A stretch of 64,000 bases of DNA from Paenibacillus methanolicus (GCF_008124765.1 NZ_VNHS01000015.1:54036-118035); one strand, 5' to 3'; shown: positions 17,331-27,294, numbered from the stretch's first letter. A program made the numbers and translations. Notes: a model not told the origin generated them from the sequence alone.

Positions 17331-20300
17331 ATTGCAAATTACTCGGCCACAACACCAGCGACTGCTTATCCCGCTCGGCTCCGAGCGCCTGCAGCACGCC
17401 GGCTGCAGGGGAATCCGCGATCGCCGCGCCGTTCCATTGCTCGATTTTGATTTTGCTCAAGCTCCCGCGGCGCAGCACGGTGCGAAGCACCTGCTTCAGT
17501 CCCGGCGCGTCAAGCGAGGCGGAGGCCGGAGCGGTATCAACGGCCACGTCCGTCATCTCCGATTCCTGCGTCATCGCCACGACCTTACGCCCGTTGCTCT
17601 CGATCCAATACCGCCAGCGTCCGCCCTGCAGCACGAGATAGTTGCCGCTCTTGCGCGCGAATCCGGCGCCCGGAGCTTCCGGCCAGTCCGTGCTCAGGCC
17701 GAACGGATTCGCCGGATCGACGGCGGAGATAATCGTATACCCGTCCGTCTCTCCGGGCGCGATCTGACGGCCGACGGCCGCAAGCTGTTCGCGTCGGGCG
17801 AATTGAAGCGCGGGCTCGCCGGCGACGAGCACGCCGCGCGTCACGATGCCGAGGTGCTCCAGTTGACGGAGCGCCTGAAGATGGGCATCCCAACCGTACG
17901 GGCTGATATGACCCGCGAGCTCCTTGGAGACGAGACCGAAGCTATCCAGGAGATGCTGGGTCCATTGCAGAATTGATTCCGTCTCGCCACCGCCTCTTCC
18001 TCCATGCGCATTATTGCCGTCATCCGGCTGAAAATCTTCCTCTAACAGGCTGCCCGTCCAATACCAGCGCCCAAGTCCGGAGCCGGTCTTAGCGAGCTGC
18101 TTGCCTTTCGTTTGGGCGTGAATCCGCATCGGCGCGAATTGGTCGTTGGCGACCGCGCCTTCCCAGACGAGGTCGATCAGCGCCGGGAGCAGCTCGGACG
18201 GCGCGAGTCCGCTCTCCCGCCCGAGCCGCGTCAGGAACATGGCCCCGCCTTCCCGCAGCCGCGCGAGCAGCTCCGGATGCTTGGAGGCAACTGCCGGCCC
18301 GCCCTTCTTTAAGCAAGGAAGATAGAGCGCGCGGGACTCCGCGAGGAAGAACGCGATTTTGCCTTCCTTCTCCCCTTCCTCCTTGCGCCCGAGCCAGATC
18401 ACCTCCCCGGATGCGCACAGCAGATCGAGATCCTCTTTGCGGTACCCGTTCACGCGCGAAGGGAAAATAATGCTCTCCCAGTGGGAGACCGGCAAATAGA
18501 ACCCCTGCAGCTGGGCGATGACGGCGCGCAGGCCGTCGATGCCCGCGAGCTGCGTCCCCTCGAGCACGTGCTGCAGCCGCGAGATCTCCGCGCACCAGCG
18601 AACGGGCGCCGTGGGCTCGGCCTGTTTGCGAGCCTTCTCCATCGTCAGACGGATCAGGCGCTTCGCGATGCGGCGGCTCGTCCAGAGGCGCTCTTCCGCA
18701 TTCTCCGCGAACGGCGCCTGCTCGATGAGATCGTGACGAAGCAGCAGCTCGACCACGGCCGCAGCATCGGTTGCATTGAGCGCCGGATACCGCTTCCTCA
18801 GCTCCGCGTCGGTGAATGACAACCGATGCTCCGCGTAACGGCCGGCGATGAAGGCGGCCGCGTCTTCTCCGGCAGGGAATCGCTCGTACAACTCCCGCTC
18901 ATCCGCGCAAATCCAACGTTCCCCCGCATCCCCGAAACGGTAGGCGACGACTCGACCGCTTGCGACCAGCATCTCCAGCGCTTCTGCCATAGCGGCGTCA
19001 TCCGCCTCGAGCAGCTTGGCCAGCTCGTCCGTCGCGAGATCGCCGCGCCGCTTCAGCGTCGCATAGAGATCGTCCGGTCGCCGAAGCTCTCCTTGTCCGG
19101 CGGATAGCCGCGCTCGCTCCGCCTGCGCGACCGCCGGATCGACCGCCTCGCGAAGCGCCGTCTCGCCGAAGAGCGCGCTGGCCATCGAGCGGCTGACGCT
19201 AAGCAGCTGCAGCTGAGTCGCCGCGCTTAGGCCGTCGCCCTCGTAGATCTGCGTGTTGACATAGTCGGCGATGAACTGCGCGGCGAAGGGGGACGGCGCT
19301 TTCGTCTCCTTGACGACAATCTCGATCTCGCCAGCCGCGATTTCCGTCAGCAGCCGCTTCAACCCCTCGGCGTCCAAATACACATGCAAGCTCTCCCGCA
19401 TCGCTTCGAGCAGGTACGGGAATTGATCGGCATAAGGCAGCGCCTGCTTCAGCAGCTCTTCGCTGCGCAGCCGCTTCTGCCACATCGGCGTGCGCGTGAA
19501 ACTGCGCGAGAGCAGCAGCGACGTCTCCGCGATTCGGCGGAACGAGATGCCGAGCATCGGCGAGCCCGCGATCGCCTCGGTCAGCAGCTGCTCCAGCGAA
19601 TCCGCGGCGATGTGCCACAGTTTGTTCAGCCACGAGTTGTCGCCTTCGGCAAGGACGAGCTCGATTCCGTTGTCCTTCGCGTTGCCGTACAGCTTGTACG
19701 GCAGCAGCCGGCCGAACTGCTGCTCGATCGCGAGCAGCCATGTCCGGTTCAGCTTGCGGCCGAACAGCGTGTGAACGACGACCCGCGTCTGATTGGTCAA
19801 GTCGCGGTAATGCTCGATCAATATAAGCTTGTCGGTCGGCAGTCCCAACGCCTTATGTTGCGCCCGAGCCAAATCGATAAGCTGTTCGGCGGCCGTGCGG
19901 TCGAGCCCGTATTCGGCGTCGAGCCAGCGAACGGTGTCCGCTTCGAGCAGGCTTTCCGCCTCTTCGTCGTCGTCCGCTTGCGCGTCCCGCAACCGGAGCC
20001 GCGTCGACAGTTCGCCCAGAAACCGGCCCAGCCGCACGCCGAGCCGCACGCCGCGGCCGCCGGGCTCGTTGCGCCAGAACGGGATTTCGCTGAAGCGGTT
20101 CGGCGCTTCCTGGACGTACACGCGGTCATGATCGATGCGGCTGATCATCCACGACGACGTCCCGAGCTGGAATACGTCGCCCGGCCGGCTTTCATGGATG
20201 TACTCCTCGTCCAGCTCGCCGAGATGGACGCGGCTGTCCGCATGATGGACCGGATACGCCGAGGATTGCGGGATCGTGCCGACGCCGGTGACGGCCGCGA

Positions 20301-21873
20301 CCGGGGTAAGCGGGAGGCGGGCGACGACGTCCCGCTCGCGATCCCAATCGATCAGCGGGCGGGCGAACGGATAGAAGCCAGCGAGCACCATCAAGACCGA
20401 TTCGAGCTCCGCGCGCGGATACTCGCGGTAGCACTCGCTGCCGCAGATGAGCGCGTGCAGCTCGTCCACTCCGATTTCCTCGGCGGCCGCGGCCGACACG
20501 ATATGCTGCGAGAGGACGTCGATCGGCCGCCGGGGAAGTTCGATCGCCTCGATCTCGCGCCGAACGACGCTGCGGCAGAGTACCGCGGCTTCCGGCAGCT
20601 GGCTGCGGCTGCGGGCGAGAATTACGCCGCGGCTGATATCGCCGACCGCGTGGCCGGCGCGGCCGATCCGCTGGATGCCCGAGGCGGCGTCCATGGGCGG
20701 ATCCACCTGGAGGACGAGGTCGATGTGCCCGACGTCGATGCCAAGTTCCAGCGAGGAGGTAGCGACCAAGCAGCGCAGCCGGCCGCTCTTCAGCTGCTCC
20801 TCGACCGCGAGGCGCCGCTCGCGCGCCAGCGACCCGTGGTGAGCGCGGGCGAAATCTTCGCCCGCCTGCTCGTTCAGGCGCAGCACGAGCCGTTCGCACA
20901 GCCGCCGGCTGTTCACGAAGAGGAGCACGGACGTGGCGCCCGCCATCAGCTGCAGGAGCCGCTCGACGATGGGCGTCCACACCGCCGCCTCGCGCGATTG
21001 CGCGAATCGGCTGAAGTCCGGCATCGTTACGCGCACGTGCATCGTTTTGGCCATCATGCTCTCGATAATCGCGACGGGCCGAGGATGGTAGCCGAGCACG
21101 TGCCGGAGCGGCTGTGCTTCATCCGTCTCTTCGCCCGGATCAGCTCGATCATCCTGATAATCCGTGCCATTCGCGGCCTCCCATCCGCCGAGAAATCGCG
21201 CCATGCGCGACATCGGCTTCTGGGTCGCCGAGACGCCGATCCGCTGCACGCGATGCTCGCATAGCGCGGTTAGCCGCTCCAGCGAAAGCGTCAGATGCGC
21301 GCCCCGCTTGTCTCCGGCGATGCCGTGAATTTCGTCCACGATAACGGAGCGGACGGTCCGCAGCATGGCGCGTCCTTTGGCGGAGGTTAGCAGCAAATAC
21401 AGCGATTCCGGCGTGGTCACGAGTACCTCAGGCGGCCTGCGCGCCATGCGGGCTCGTTCCGAGGAAGGCGTGTCGCCCGTGCGGACGGCCGTCGCGATTC
21501 CCGGCCATTCGCCGTCGTTGTCCCCGCCCGCCGTCCGTTCTCTTACGTCTTGCTCGATCTCTGAGATAAAGCCGACCAGATGGTGCTGGATATCGTTATT
21601 GAGCGCCTTCAGCGGCGTGATGTACAAGGTGCGCACGCCAGCGGACCAGCTGCCGCCGGACGCTTGCTTGTCGCGAACGATTTGGTCCAGGCAGGGCAGC
21701 AGCGCCGCGAGCGTTTTGCCTGACCCGGTCGGGGCGGCGATCAACGTATGCGCGCCGCTTCGGATGGAGGCCCATGCCTGCAGCTGGACGTCGGTCGGCT
21801 CGCCGAACGCGCGGTCGAACCAGCCGGCGAGGATAGGGTGAAAGCCTTGCAGCGCATCGGAGGAAGAAGACAT
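17329..21873 (-). CDS. Lhr-type large superfamily 2 DEAD/DEAH helicase
   Basis: A 1514-residue ATP-dependent helicase of the Lhr family (full-length form of about 1500 residues). Motifs: Walker A APTGSGKT (about 46-53), DEIH (about 175), SAT-type VSATQKP, motif V-VI region LELGIDVGH and QRIGRAGHA (about 375-410). The long C-terminal half covers the winged-helix and Lhr-specific domains. Lhr proteins translocate 3'-5' on single-stranded DNA and unwind RNA:DNA hybrids, and are linked to DNA repair. It is a lone gene divergent from a small plus-strand gene. Confidence 0.93.
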   Translation of the reverse strand: MSSSSDALQGFHPILAGWFDRAFGEPTDVQLQAWASIRSGAHTLIAAPTGSGKTLAALLPCLDQIVRDKQASGGSWSAGVRTLYITPLKALNNDIQHHLVGFISEIEQDVRERTAGGDNDGEWPGIATAVRTGDTPSSERARMARRPPEVLVTTPESLYLLLTSAKGRAMLRTVRSVIVDEIHGIAGDKRGAHLTLSLERLTALCEHRVQRIGVSATQKPMSRMARFLGGWEAANGTDYQDDRADPGEETDEAQPLRHVLGYHPRPVAIIESMMAKTMHVRVTMPDFSRFAQSREAAVWTPIVERLLQLMAGATSVLLFVNSRRLCERLVLRLNEQAGEDFARAHHGSLARERRLAVEEQLKSGRLRCLVATSSLELGIDVGHIDLVLQVDPPMDAASGIQRIGRAGHAVGDISRGVILARSRSQLPEAAVLCRSVVRREIEAIELPRRPIDVLSQHIVSAAAAEEIGVDELHALICGSECYREYPRAELESVLMVLAGFYPFARPLIDWDRERDVVARLPLTPVAAVTGVGTIPQSSAYPVHHADSRVHLGELDEEYIHESRPGDVFQLGTSSWMISRIDHDRVYVQEAPNRFSEIPFWRNEPGGRGVRLGVRLGRFLGELSTRLRLRDAQADDDEEAESLLEADTVRWLDAEYGLDRTAAEQLIDLARAQHKALGLPTDKLILIEHYRDLTNQTRVVVHTLFGRKLNRTWLLAIEQQFGRLLPYKLYGNAKDNGIELVLAEGDNSWLNKLWHIAADSLEQLLTEAIAGSPMLGISFRRIAETSLLLSRSFTRTPMWQKRLRSEELLKQALPYADQFPYLLEAMRESLHVYLDAEGLKRLLTEIAAGEIEIVVKETKAPSPFAAQFIADYVNTQIYEGDGLSAATQLQLLSVSRSMASALFGETALREAVDPAVAQAERARLSAGQGELRRPDDLYATLKRRGDLATDELAKLLEADDAAMAEALEMLVASGRVVAYRFGDAGERWICADERELYERFPAGEDAAAFIAGRYAEHRLSFTDAELRKRYPALNATDAAAVVELLLRHDLIEQAPFAENAEERLWTSRRIAKRLIRLTMEKARKQAEPTAPVRWCAEISRLQHVLEGTQLAGIDGLRAVIAQLQGFYLPVSHWESIIFPSRVNGYRKEDLDLLCASGEVIWLGRKEEGEKEGKIAFFLAESRALYLPCLKKGGPAVASKHPELLARLREGGAMFLTRLGRESGLAPSELLPALIDLVWEGAVANDQFAPMRIHAQTKGKQLAKTGSGLGRWYWTGSLLEEDFQPDDGNNAHGGRGGGETESILQWTQHLLDSFGLVSKELAGHISPYGWDAHLQALRQLEHLGIVTRGVLVAGEPALQFARREQLAAVGRQIAPGETDGYTIISAVDPANPFGLSTDWPEAPGAGFARKSGNYLVLQGGRWRYWIESNGRKVVAMTQESEMTDVAVDTAPASASLDAPGLKQVLRTVLRRGSLSKIKIEQWNGAAIADSPAAGVLQALGAERDKQSLVLWPSNLQ

Positions 21874-21986
21874 CGAAAGTCAGCTCCATTTCGAGAAGAA
21901 GTGTTACTTTCATTATACCTGTTTTTGGTTCAGAAACTGAGCGGCATCTCATACGTTTAGAAGTAACACCAATCGGGAGGGTATGT

Positions 21987-22430
21987 ATGCAAAGATGGCG
22001 GGAGACGTTGGAGGAGAGATGGAACGAATGGAGGCAGGTCGAGGATGCGCTTAGCCGCGCGCTCGAAGGTAGGCGGGTGCTGCGCGTCGCGGGACCTCGA
22101 ACGCCGAGATTGCTGCCGCCGGCGACCAAGACGATTCGGTCGGGCCAATTGACGGGCCTATCGGGCACTTATGAAGCGGGACTGGCTTGCTTTTGCATGA
22201 GCGAATTGAAGGCAGAGGAGCGGAATGCCTTTCTGGAGGCGTGGCACGCGCGTTTAGGTCAAGGGGCCATGGTCGTCATTGCCGATCGAAGGGGCGAAGG
22301 ATGCTCGTCGGCTTTTGAGCTGCATCAGCTATTCGCGGAGGCCGGGACGGCGCTGGACGTGCAAGTCGGGCGGACGTTTTGGTGGGTCCGTTACGAGATC
22401 GGCGCGCGCGCGCATGAAGCATTAGGTTAA
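21987..22430 (+). CDS. Hypothetical protein resembling the C-terminal half of a methyltransferase
   Basis: A 147-residue protein preceded by GGGAGGG. The segment from about residue 60 (LACFCMSEL, then VVIADRR, SSAFELHQLFAEAG and a WWVRYEI ending) has the order and feel of the second half of a class I SAM-dependent methyltransferase. The glycine-rich SAM-binding motif I is missing: only about 50 residues stand where the nucleotide-binding half should be. It may be a degenerate or repurposed methyltransferase, or an unrelated protein. No operon partner. Confidence 0.5.
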   Translation: MQRWRETLEERWNEWRQVEDALSRALEGRRVLRVAGPRTPRLLPPATKTIRSGQLTGLSGTYEAGLACFCMSELKAEERNAFLEAWHARLGQGAMVVIADRRGEGCSSAFELHQLFAEAGTALDVQVGRTFWWVRYEIGARAHEALG

Positions 22431-22688
22431 CGAAGCGTAACCAGTGGAATTCCCGCGCAATACGCCTACGTATCCGACTACCCCTCTAATTATCCGAATA
22501 ATCAAATAATTCCGCCAAAACCGATTGAACATGCGTCCTAGCTTGTTTCATAGGTCTACGCGAGTGGTGAAGAAGAACTAATACCGGCACGCGCGGCGGA
22601 ACAGCAAACCGCCGTGCTTGTCCGGGGGAACAAACACGGCGGCTCGTTGTTTGGGATCATCGCGGGGGCGATCGATCCCGGTCGCGAG
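22431..22688. other. Intergenic stretch
   Basis: About 260 bases between convergent genes. The only structure seen is a hairpin, CCGCCGTG/CACGGCGG (22615-22643). Read on the minus strand it is followed by TTTGCTGTT and is a weak terminator for the NlpC/P60 gene. Confidence 0.45.
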
Positions 22689-23189
22689 TTAGTCGACGTC
22701 GGTCGTGTCGACTACTTCGTCCGACGGCTCGTCGGCATATTTCTCAAAGGTTTCAGGACTCATAACGCGGCGGGCCGTGACATAGCGCTTCTGATAGTAG
22801 GAATCACTAAGTCCGCTGATAGTTACGCCCTTGCTGGAAGACGAGTGAGCGAACTTACCGTCTCCAACGTAAATGCCGACATGCGAAATGCCTTTGCCGC
22901 TCGTATTGAAAAATACGAGATCGCCTGGGATCAAGTCGGCTTTCGCCACTTTCTTGCCCAGCTTGGCTTGAGAGGAAGACGCGTGCGGGATCGAGACGTT
23001 CAATTTCTTGAAGACGTACATCGTGAATCCGGAGCAGTCAAACCCCTTGGTCGTGGTGCCGCCATAGTTGTATGGCGTTCCGATCAGATCGGCGATGACG
23101 CCGTCCATTTTGGAGTCCGCGAATGCGCTTCCAGCTTGGAACGCGAGCATCATGGCCAGGCCAATCAGCAGTGCAGAAAACTTCTTCAA
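22689..23189 (-). CDS. Secreted NlpC/P60 cell-wall hydrolase
   Basis: A 166-residue exported protein with a signal peptide (MKKFSALLIGLAMMLAFQAG, cleavage likely after SAFA) and one NlpC/P60 domain. The catalytic Cys is in FDCSGFTMYVF (about residue 50) and the catalytic His in HVGIYVGDGKF (about 102). These enzymes cut gamma-D-Glu-diaminopimelate bonds of peptidoglycan stem peptides. There are no binding repeats, so it is a minimal hydrolase. The start is TTG with AAGGGG nine bases before it, directly downstream of a cyclic-di-AMP riboswitch. Confidence 0.93.
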   Translation of the reverse strand: MKKFSALLIGLAMMLAFQAGSAFADSKMDGVIADLIGTPYNYGGTTTKGFDCSGFTMYVFKKLNVSIPHASSSQAKLGKKVAKADLIPGDLVFFNTSGKGISHVGIYVGDGKFAHSSSSKGVTISGLSDSYYQKRYVTARRVMSPETFEKYADEPSDEVVDTTDVD

Positions 23190-23196
23190 GAATAGA

Positions 23197-23345
23197 AACC
23201 CCTTCCGGTGCCTACGAGGTTAGCTGTGGGGTTCGGTTGAAGGTACCCTATGATCGCCTCGGGCGTATGCTTGTCGCATCCGCCGGGATCAATTCACCCA
23301 AAGATGGTTCCCCCGTTTCTCTTGCGAGAATTCGGCATTTTTTTC
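23197..23345 (-). ncRNA. Cyclic-di-AMP riboswitch (ydaO/yuaA type)
   Basis: Read on the minus strand, the leader contains the class signature blocks in order: GGGGGAACCA, TTTGGGTGAAT, then AGGGTACCTTCAACCGAACC and CAGCTAACCTCGTAGGC. These match the conserved core of the ydaO riboswitch, an OFF switch for cyclic-di-AMP that often precedes wall hydrolases. The aptamer ends a few bases before the ribosome binding site, so control of translation is possible; no clear terminator was seen between aptamer and gene. Confidence 0.92.
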
Positions 23346-23580
23346 ATTCCGCGTTATGAATTCGATCATTTTCACAATTTCCCTTCTAAGTTCACAATTT
23401 GTTCACACATTAGAATTCTAAGAGTGCAACTTTTTTGCTATTATATCGTATCGTTTTTTCTCTTTCCCCACTAGGGTCGTCCGTCTAATCGACAGTAGCT
23501 CCGCTATGCGCCCCCATACAGGCACGAACCTTCCCGATGCGCCTTCGTTTCATGCGCAAGCTTCCTAATCCAACAGCAAA
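23346..23580. other. Intergenic, upstream of cyclic-di-AMP riboswitch
   Basis: About 235 bases, AT-richer than the surroundings. It presumably carries the minus-strand promoter of the riboswitch; no -35/-10 pair is convincing. AGAATTCT near 23413 is palindromic. Confidence 0.4.
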
Positions 23581-23605
23581 GGACAGCACCTTGTCGGCAC
23601 TGTCC
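23581..23605 (-). terminator. Probable terminator after membrane protein
   Basis: On the minus strand GGACAGTGCC pairs with GGTGCTGTCC (one mismatch), followed by TTTGCTGTT. It ends the operon of the M1-like peptidase and membrane protein. Confidence 0.5.
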
Positions 23606-23619
23606 CCCGCTTTCAATTC

Positions 23620-24444
23620 TCAACCTTCTTTGGCTTCATTCGACTGCCAGGCCGCAAATTGCGCCGCTACGGTCCATACCTTCATGATCGTGCGCACGAA
23701 GTGGAACCCTTGGTGCAGAATCAGCGCGAGCAGTCCCGCCCATAGCATGGATACCGACGCGGCCGTGAGACTGAGCAGCAGCCCGATCGCCCACATGAGG
23801 AAGGAGATGCCGGCGAAAGGCAGCAGCTTCTTCAGCGCGTCGCTCAAGCCGCCCATGGCGCCTTTGCCCGTAACCGCTCCGAATTGCATCGCCAAGAACA
23901 ACAGGTGCAGCAGCACGGCGCCCGCGAACCACCCGCCGGCCAGCGGCAGCGCGCTCGCGCTCAGCTCGGCGAGCGTGTCGCTTCCGATCAGCGCGTGATA
24001 CAGACGCGGCACCAGCCAGATGCCGGGGACGACCGTTAGCGCGATCTCCAGAAAGTACAGCATCGTGACCGGTTTCCAAGCCGCGCGAATCCCGGCGAGG
24101 AAACGCGTGCCGCCTTCGCTTTCCGATGCGTGGAGGGAGTAGAACAGGCCCGCGTTGACCAAAGGCGTGATGAGCATGCGCCCGGCTAGCAGCGCCGCGA
24201 ACAGCCACAAATAAGGATGAATGAGGTCGGTCTTCATCAGTTGGAACTGCGCCTCCGTCAAGAACAGCCTCACCGCGTCCTCGCCGCCCTCGGCGCCGGG
24301 ATACCGCTGCAGCAGCGGCGTCACGATCGAATCAATCGTCCGGTAGAGGAAGAAGCCCCACAGCAGTTCGTACAGGAACAGGACGATGACGATGAAGAAG
24401 TGCTGTCCCGTCAGCCACCAGCCTTGCTTTAAATGCCGTCTCAT
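23620..24444 (-). CDS. Polytopic membrane protein of unknown function
   Basis: A 274-residue protein with about six hydrophobic segments (near 15-38, 80-105, 130-155, 170-195, 205-230 and 235-255), and no enzyme or transporter motif recognised. The start follows AAAGGAGG. It lies 40 bases downstream of the M1-like peptidase on the same strand, so co-expression is likely, possibly as a membrane partner. Confidence 0.7.
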   Translation of the reverse strand: MRRHLKQGWWLTGQHFFIVIVLFLYELLWGFFLYRTIDSIVTPLLQRYPGAEGGEDAVRLFLTEAQFQLMKTDLIHPYLWLFAALLAGRMLITPLVNAGLFYSLHASESEGGTRFLAGIRAAWKPVTMLYFLEIALTVVPGIWLVPRLYHALIGSDTLAELSASALPLAGGWFAGAVLLHLLFLAMQFGAVTGKGAMGGLSDALKKLLPFAGISFLMWAIGLLLSLTAASVSMLWAGLLALILHQGFHFVRTIMKVWTVAAQFAAWQSNEAKEG

Positions 24445-24483
24445 GCCGCGATCCTCCTTTCGTTGCCTATCCGGCGCCGCCCG

Positions 24484-26553
24484 TTACCAGGCCAGCGACG
24501 CGAACAATCCTTCGATCAGCTTGGTCAAGCCGATCCCCCAGCGGGTGCGCGTCTTCTCCGGCACTTCGGCCTTCATGTAATTGTTGATGTGCCGGTTATC
24601 CAGCACGTTGCCATAGTCCGGGTCCACCGTCGCGTAGAGGAGCGGGGCAGGGTGCACCACTTTGAACACCGTCTGGCTTTCCTTGCCTTCCCAGATCTTC
24701 GGCATGGTCGTGCCGTCGGCGAATTGGAGCACGACCGGGACGGGACCGTTCGAGCCGCCGCGCCGCTTGACCAGCACGGTGGATTCGTACTGCTTGTTCC
24801 CGTTCTCGGCGACGGGACGCACGGCGATCGATTCGACCGCGTAGTCCGCCATGTCTTTGCCGTACACGAAATGGCTGAAGTATTCGTCCCATTCCGTCCT
24901 GGTCACCTGCTCGACGATGTTTTGGAAGTCGGCCGTGGACGGGTGCTTGAATTTATACTTCTGGAAGTAGGTTCGCAAAATTTTGCGCATCGTCGAAGCG
25001 CCGACCTGCTTCTCGATGCCGATTAGCACGAGCTTGGCGCGCATGTACACGTTCTCGGCATAGCTGTCCGAGCCGTGATACGACCACGACAGCTGCTTGA
25101 GCGGAGCCGGGTCGGTCATGTAGCTGGCTTCCAGCGTCAGATTCGGCTCGATGCCGTAGGCGCTCTCCATGACTTTGTCCTCCGCATAGGAGGTGAAGCC
25201 CTCGTCCAGCCATGCTTCCTCGAACTCGTTGGTGGCGACCATGCCGTACCAATATTGGTGACCGACCTCGTGCACGACCGTGCGTTCCAGGCTGTCGATA
25301 GACGGATCGGGCGAATCGGCCTCGAAGCTGGTGACGAGCGTCGGGTATTCCATGCCGCCCGCGCCGCCCGCGCCTTCCGGCGGCACGACGATGGACAAGG
25401 TCGAATACGGATAAGTGCCGTACCACTGGGCAAATTTGCCGAGCGCGGATTTGGCGGCATGCATATAGCGCTCCTTGAGCTCGGCGTGCATCGGATCCAA
25501 ATAGAGCTTGATGCGGACGCCCGGGATGCCGGTCGTCGAGTAGGCTTCTTCGCTATAGATGAAATCGGGCGATGCGGTCCAGGCGAAATCGTGCACGTCG
25601 TCGGCGTAGAATTGGAACGTTCGTCGTCCGCCGTCCGCCTTGGTCGGCTTCGTCTGGAAGCCGGTCGCGGCGACCGTATAGTCCGCCGGCACGTTGATCC
25701 GCACGTTGTAAATGCCGAAGTTGCTGTAGAACTCGGAATTGCCGTGGTACTGGTGCGCGTTCCAGCCGTCGGCCGTCCGGCCTCGCGTGCCGGCCGTCTC
25801 GTAAGCCGCCAGTTTCGGAAACCATTGCCCGGCCATGACGAAGTCGTCGTAGTAGCCCATCCGCGCGAACACCTGCGGCAGCTTGACCGTGAAGCCGACC
25901 CTTAGCGTGACGCTGCCGCCGGGCGGGATCGCATCGGGCAGCCGCAGCTTGGCCAGCGTCTTGTCGCTCGCGTTGCCGTCGTCGGGCTGCACGTAATGCA
26001 GTCTTGGGAGCAGGCTGTCGCCGCCTTCGGTTTGGAGCGAATCGATCGTCATGCCGCCTACGCTTGCCGCCGTCGCCTTGTCGCTTCGCAATTGGCCGCC
26101 CGATTCCCGCATGAAGCTAGTCTCCGGCGATTCGAACGCGTTCGGATAGAGGTGGAAATACATCTCCGAGACGGCGGACTTGCCGGGGTTTGTCCACGTG
26201 AGCGTTTGCTCGCCCGTGAGCGATTTGCTTTGTTCGTCGAGTTTGACGTCGATGTGGTACTCCACCACGCGTTTGCTGAGCGCGACGGGCTTCGGCTTGA
26301 GCACCGATTCCGGCACGGGCGCGTTCGTCTGGGGGAGCGTCGTTTTGGGAACGGGGGCCGCGGGCGTCGCCAGCTTCGGCGCGGATTGGACCGGCCCGGG
26401 CTTGGCCGTAAGCGAGGCATCCGTTTGAGCAGGCGCGTACGCGTACGTATATTGCGATACCCAGGCATCCCCGAACCCTTCCCGCGCCGATACGCCGAGC
26501 AGGGCGGCGGCGACGGCGAAGAGCAGTAAGCGTTTGGCAAGACGTGGCGTCAT
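24484..26553 (-). CDS. M1-family zinc metallopeptidase, membrane-anchored or secreted
   Basis: A 689-residue gluzincin. An N-terminal hydrophobic segment (about 5-22) exports or anchors it, followed by a Pro/Ala/Thr-rich linker (about 30-90). The zinc site is HEVGH followed after exactly 18 residues by the third ligand Glu (WLDEG). Upstream, GGMEYP takes the place of the GAMEN exopeptidase motif, so aminopeptidase activity is uncertain. The start at 26553 is chosen for the GGGAGGG site. The downstream membrane protein shares the operon. Confidence 0.88.
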   Translation of the reverse strand: MTPRLAKRLLLFAVAAALLGVSAREGFGDAWVSQYTYAYAPAQTDASLTAKPGPVQSAPKLATPAAPVPKTTLPQTNAPVPESVLKPKPVALSKRVVEYHIDVKLDEQSKSLTGEQTLTWTNPGKSAVSEMYFHLYPNAFESPETSFMRESGGQLRSDKATAASVGGMTIDSLQTEGGDSLLPRLHYVQPDDGNASDKTLAKLRLPDAIPPGGSVTLRVGFTVKLPQVFARMGYYDDFVMAGQWFPKLAAYETAGTRGRTADGWNAHQYHGNSEFYSNFGIYNVRINVPADYTVAATGFQTKPTKADGGRRTFQFYADDVHDFAWTASPDFIYSEEAYSTTGIPGVRIKLYLDPMHAELKERYMHAAKSALGKFAQWYGTYPYSTLSIVVPPEGAGGAGGMEYPTLVTSFEADSPDPSIDSLERTVVHEVGHQYWYGMVATNEFEEAWLDEGFTSYAEDKVMESAYGIEPNLTLEASYMTDPAPLKQLSWSYHGSDSYAENVYMRAKLVLIGIEKQVGASTMRKILRTYFQKYKFKHPSTADFQNIVEQVTRTEWDEYFSHFVYGKDMADYAVESIAVRPVAENGNKQYESTVLVKRRGGSNGPVPVVLQFADGTTMPKIWEGKESQTVFKVVHPAPLLYATVDPDYGNVLDNRHINNYMKAEVPEKTRTRWGIGLTKLIEGLFASLAW

Positions 26554-26735
26554 TGAACGATTCCCTCCCGTTGACAAGCATCTAAGGCATGTATATGTTT
26601 GCTTTTCCAGGATTATTAGCTAAAATGGAATTAATGTGTGGACATGCGGGGCAAACCCGCGCCATTATTGGATTTAAGCACGGTAGAGCCGCGTCTTCGG
26701 AGCGCGGTTTTCAGAGGGAAGGGAGCCTGGAATAG

Positions 26736-27272
26736 ATGTCTGAACAAGAGCAAGGCCAGCAGCAGCCGGCGGGGGAAGAAGCGCCGAAGAAAGAGAAGAA
26801 GCAGCTTGCGCTGAACGTCGTCAGCAACAAGGCGCACAAGGGCTTCGGCGCGGGCACGATCGACCTGAGCCAAGTGTCCTGCGTCATGATCGATAACGGC
26901 GAGGCTTATATAGATGTAGGCGCGATGCACGCCAAGAGTAAGATCGAACGCGGCATCAAGTTCACGCCGAACAAGGAAGATACGCCGAACGGACGCCTCT
27001 GCTACATTGTATGGGTCGCTGTCGACCGCAACGAGACCGGCTCGTATTACGCGGGCGCGACGGCTTGCCCGATGCTGATCGATACCGAAGCGAAGCGCGG
27101 GTGGAAGATCCTCGCCGACCACGTGAACCGGCTTGACTACGCGATCAAGCGCCGCTACATGCTCGACGAGCTGACCGCCGACGAGAAAGCGGCGCTCAAA
27201 GGACTGCTTGTCAGCCACAACGCGGAGTGGTGGGCGAATTCGCCGGAAGTGCTGAAGGAAGCGTTGGCGTAG
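26736..27272 (+). CDS. ywhD: YwhD family protein
   Basis: A 178-residue cytoplasmic protein of the Bacillales YwhD family: a charged N-terminal tail, then the conserved SNKAHKGFGAGTIDLS, IDVGAMHAKSKIERGIKF and a C-terminal helix pair. The function is not established. In Bacillus subtilis ywhD sits with ywhC, a penicillin-binding protein, speE and speB; here pbp-speE-speB lies 12 kb further on, so the cluster looks split by the chemoreceptor and Tad insertions. A strong terminator follows. Confidence 0.85.
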   Translation: MSEQEQGQQQPAGEEAPKKEKKQLALNVVSNKAHKGFGAGTIDLSQVSCVMIDNGEAYIDVGAMHAKSKIERGIKFTPNKEDTPNGRLCYIVWVAVDRNETGSYYAGATACPMLIDTEAKRGWKILADHVNRLDYAIKRRYMLDELTADEKAALKGLLVSHNAEWWANSPEVLKEALA

Positions 27273-27294
27273 ATTCAATTCCAGACGGAACGAG

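Noticed and set aside
19384..21264. Plus-strand frame of 626 codons opposite the Lhr helicase
   Set aside because: It is a long GC-rich antisense frame with Arg/His/Asp-biased composition and no ribosome site; the minus-strand helicase has clear motifs.
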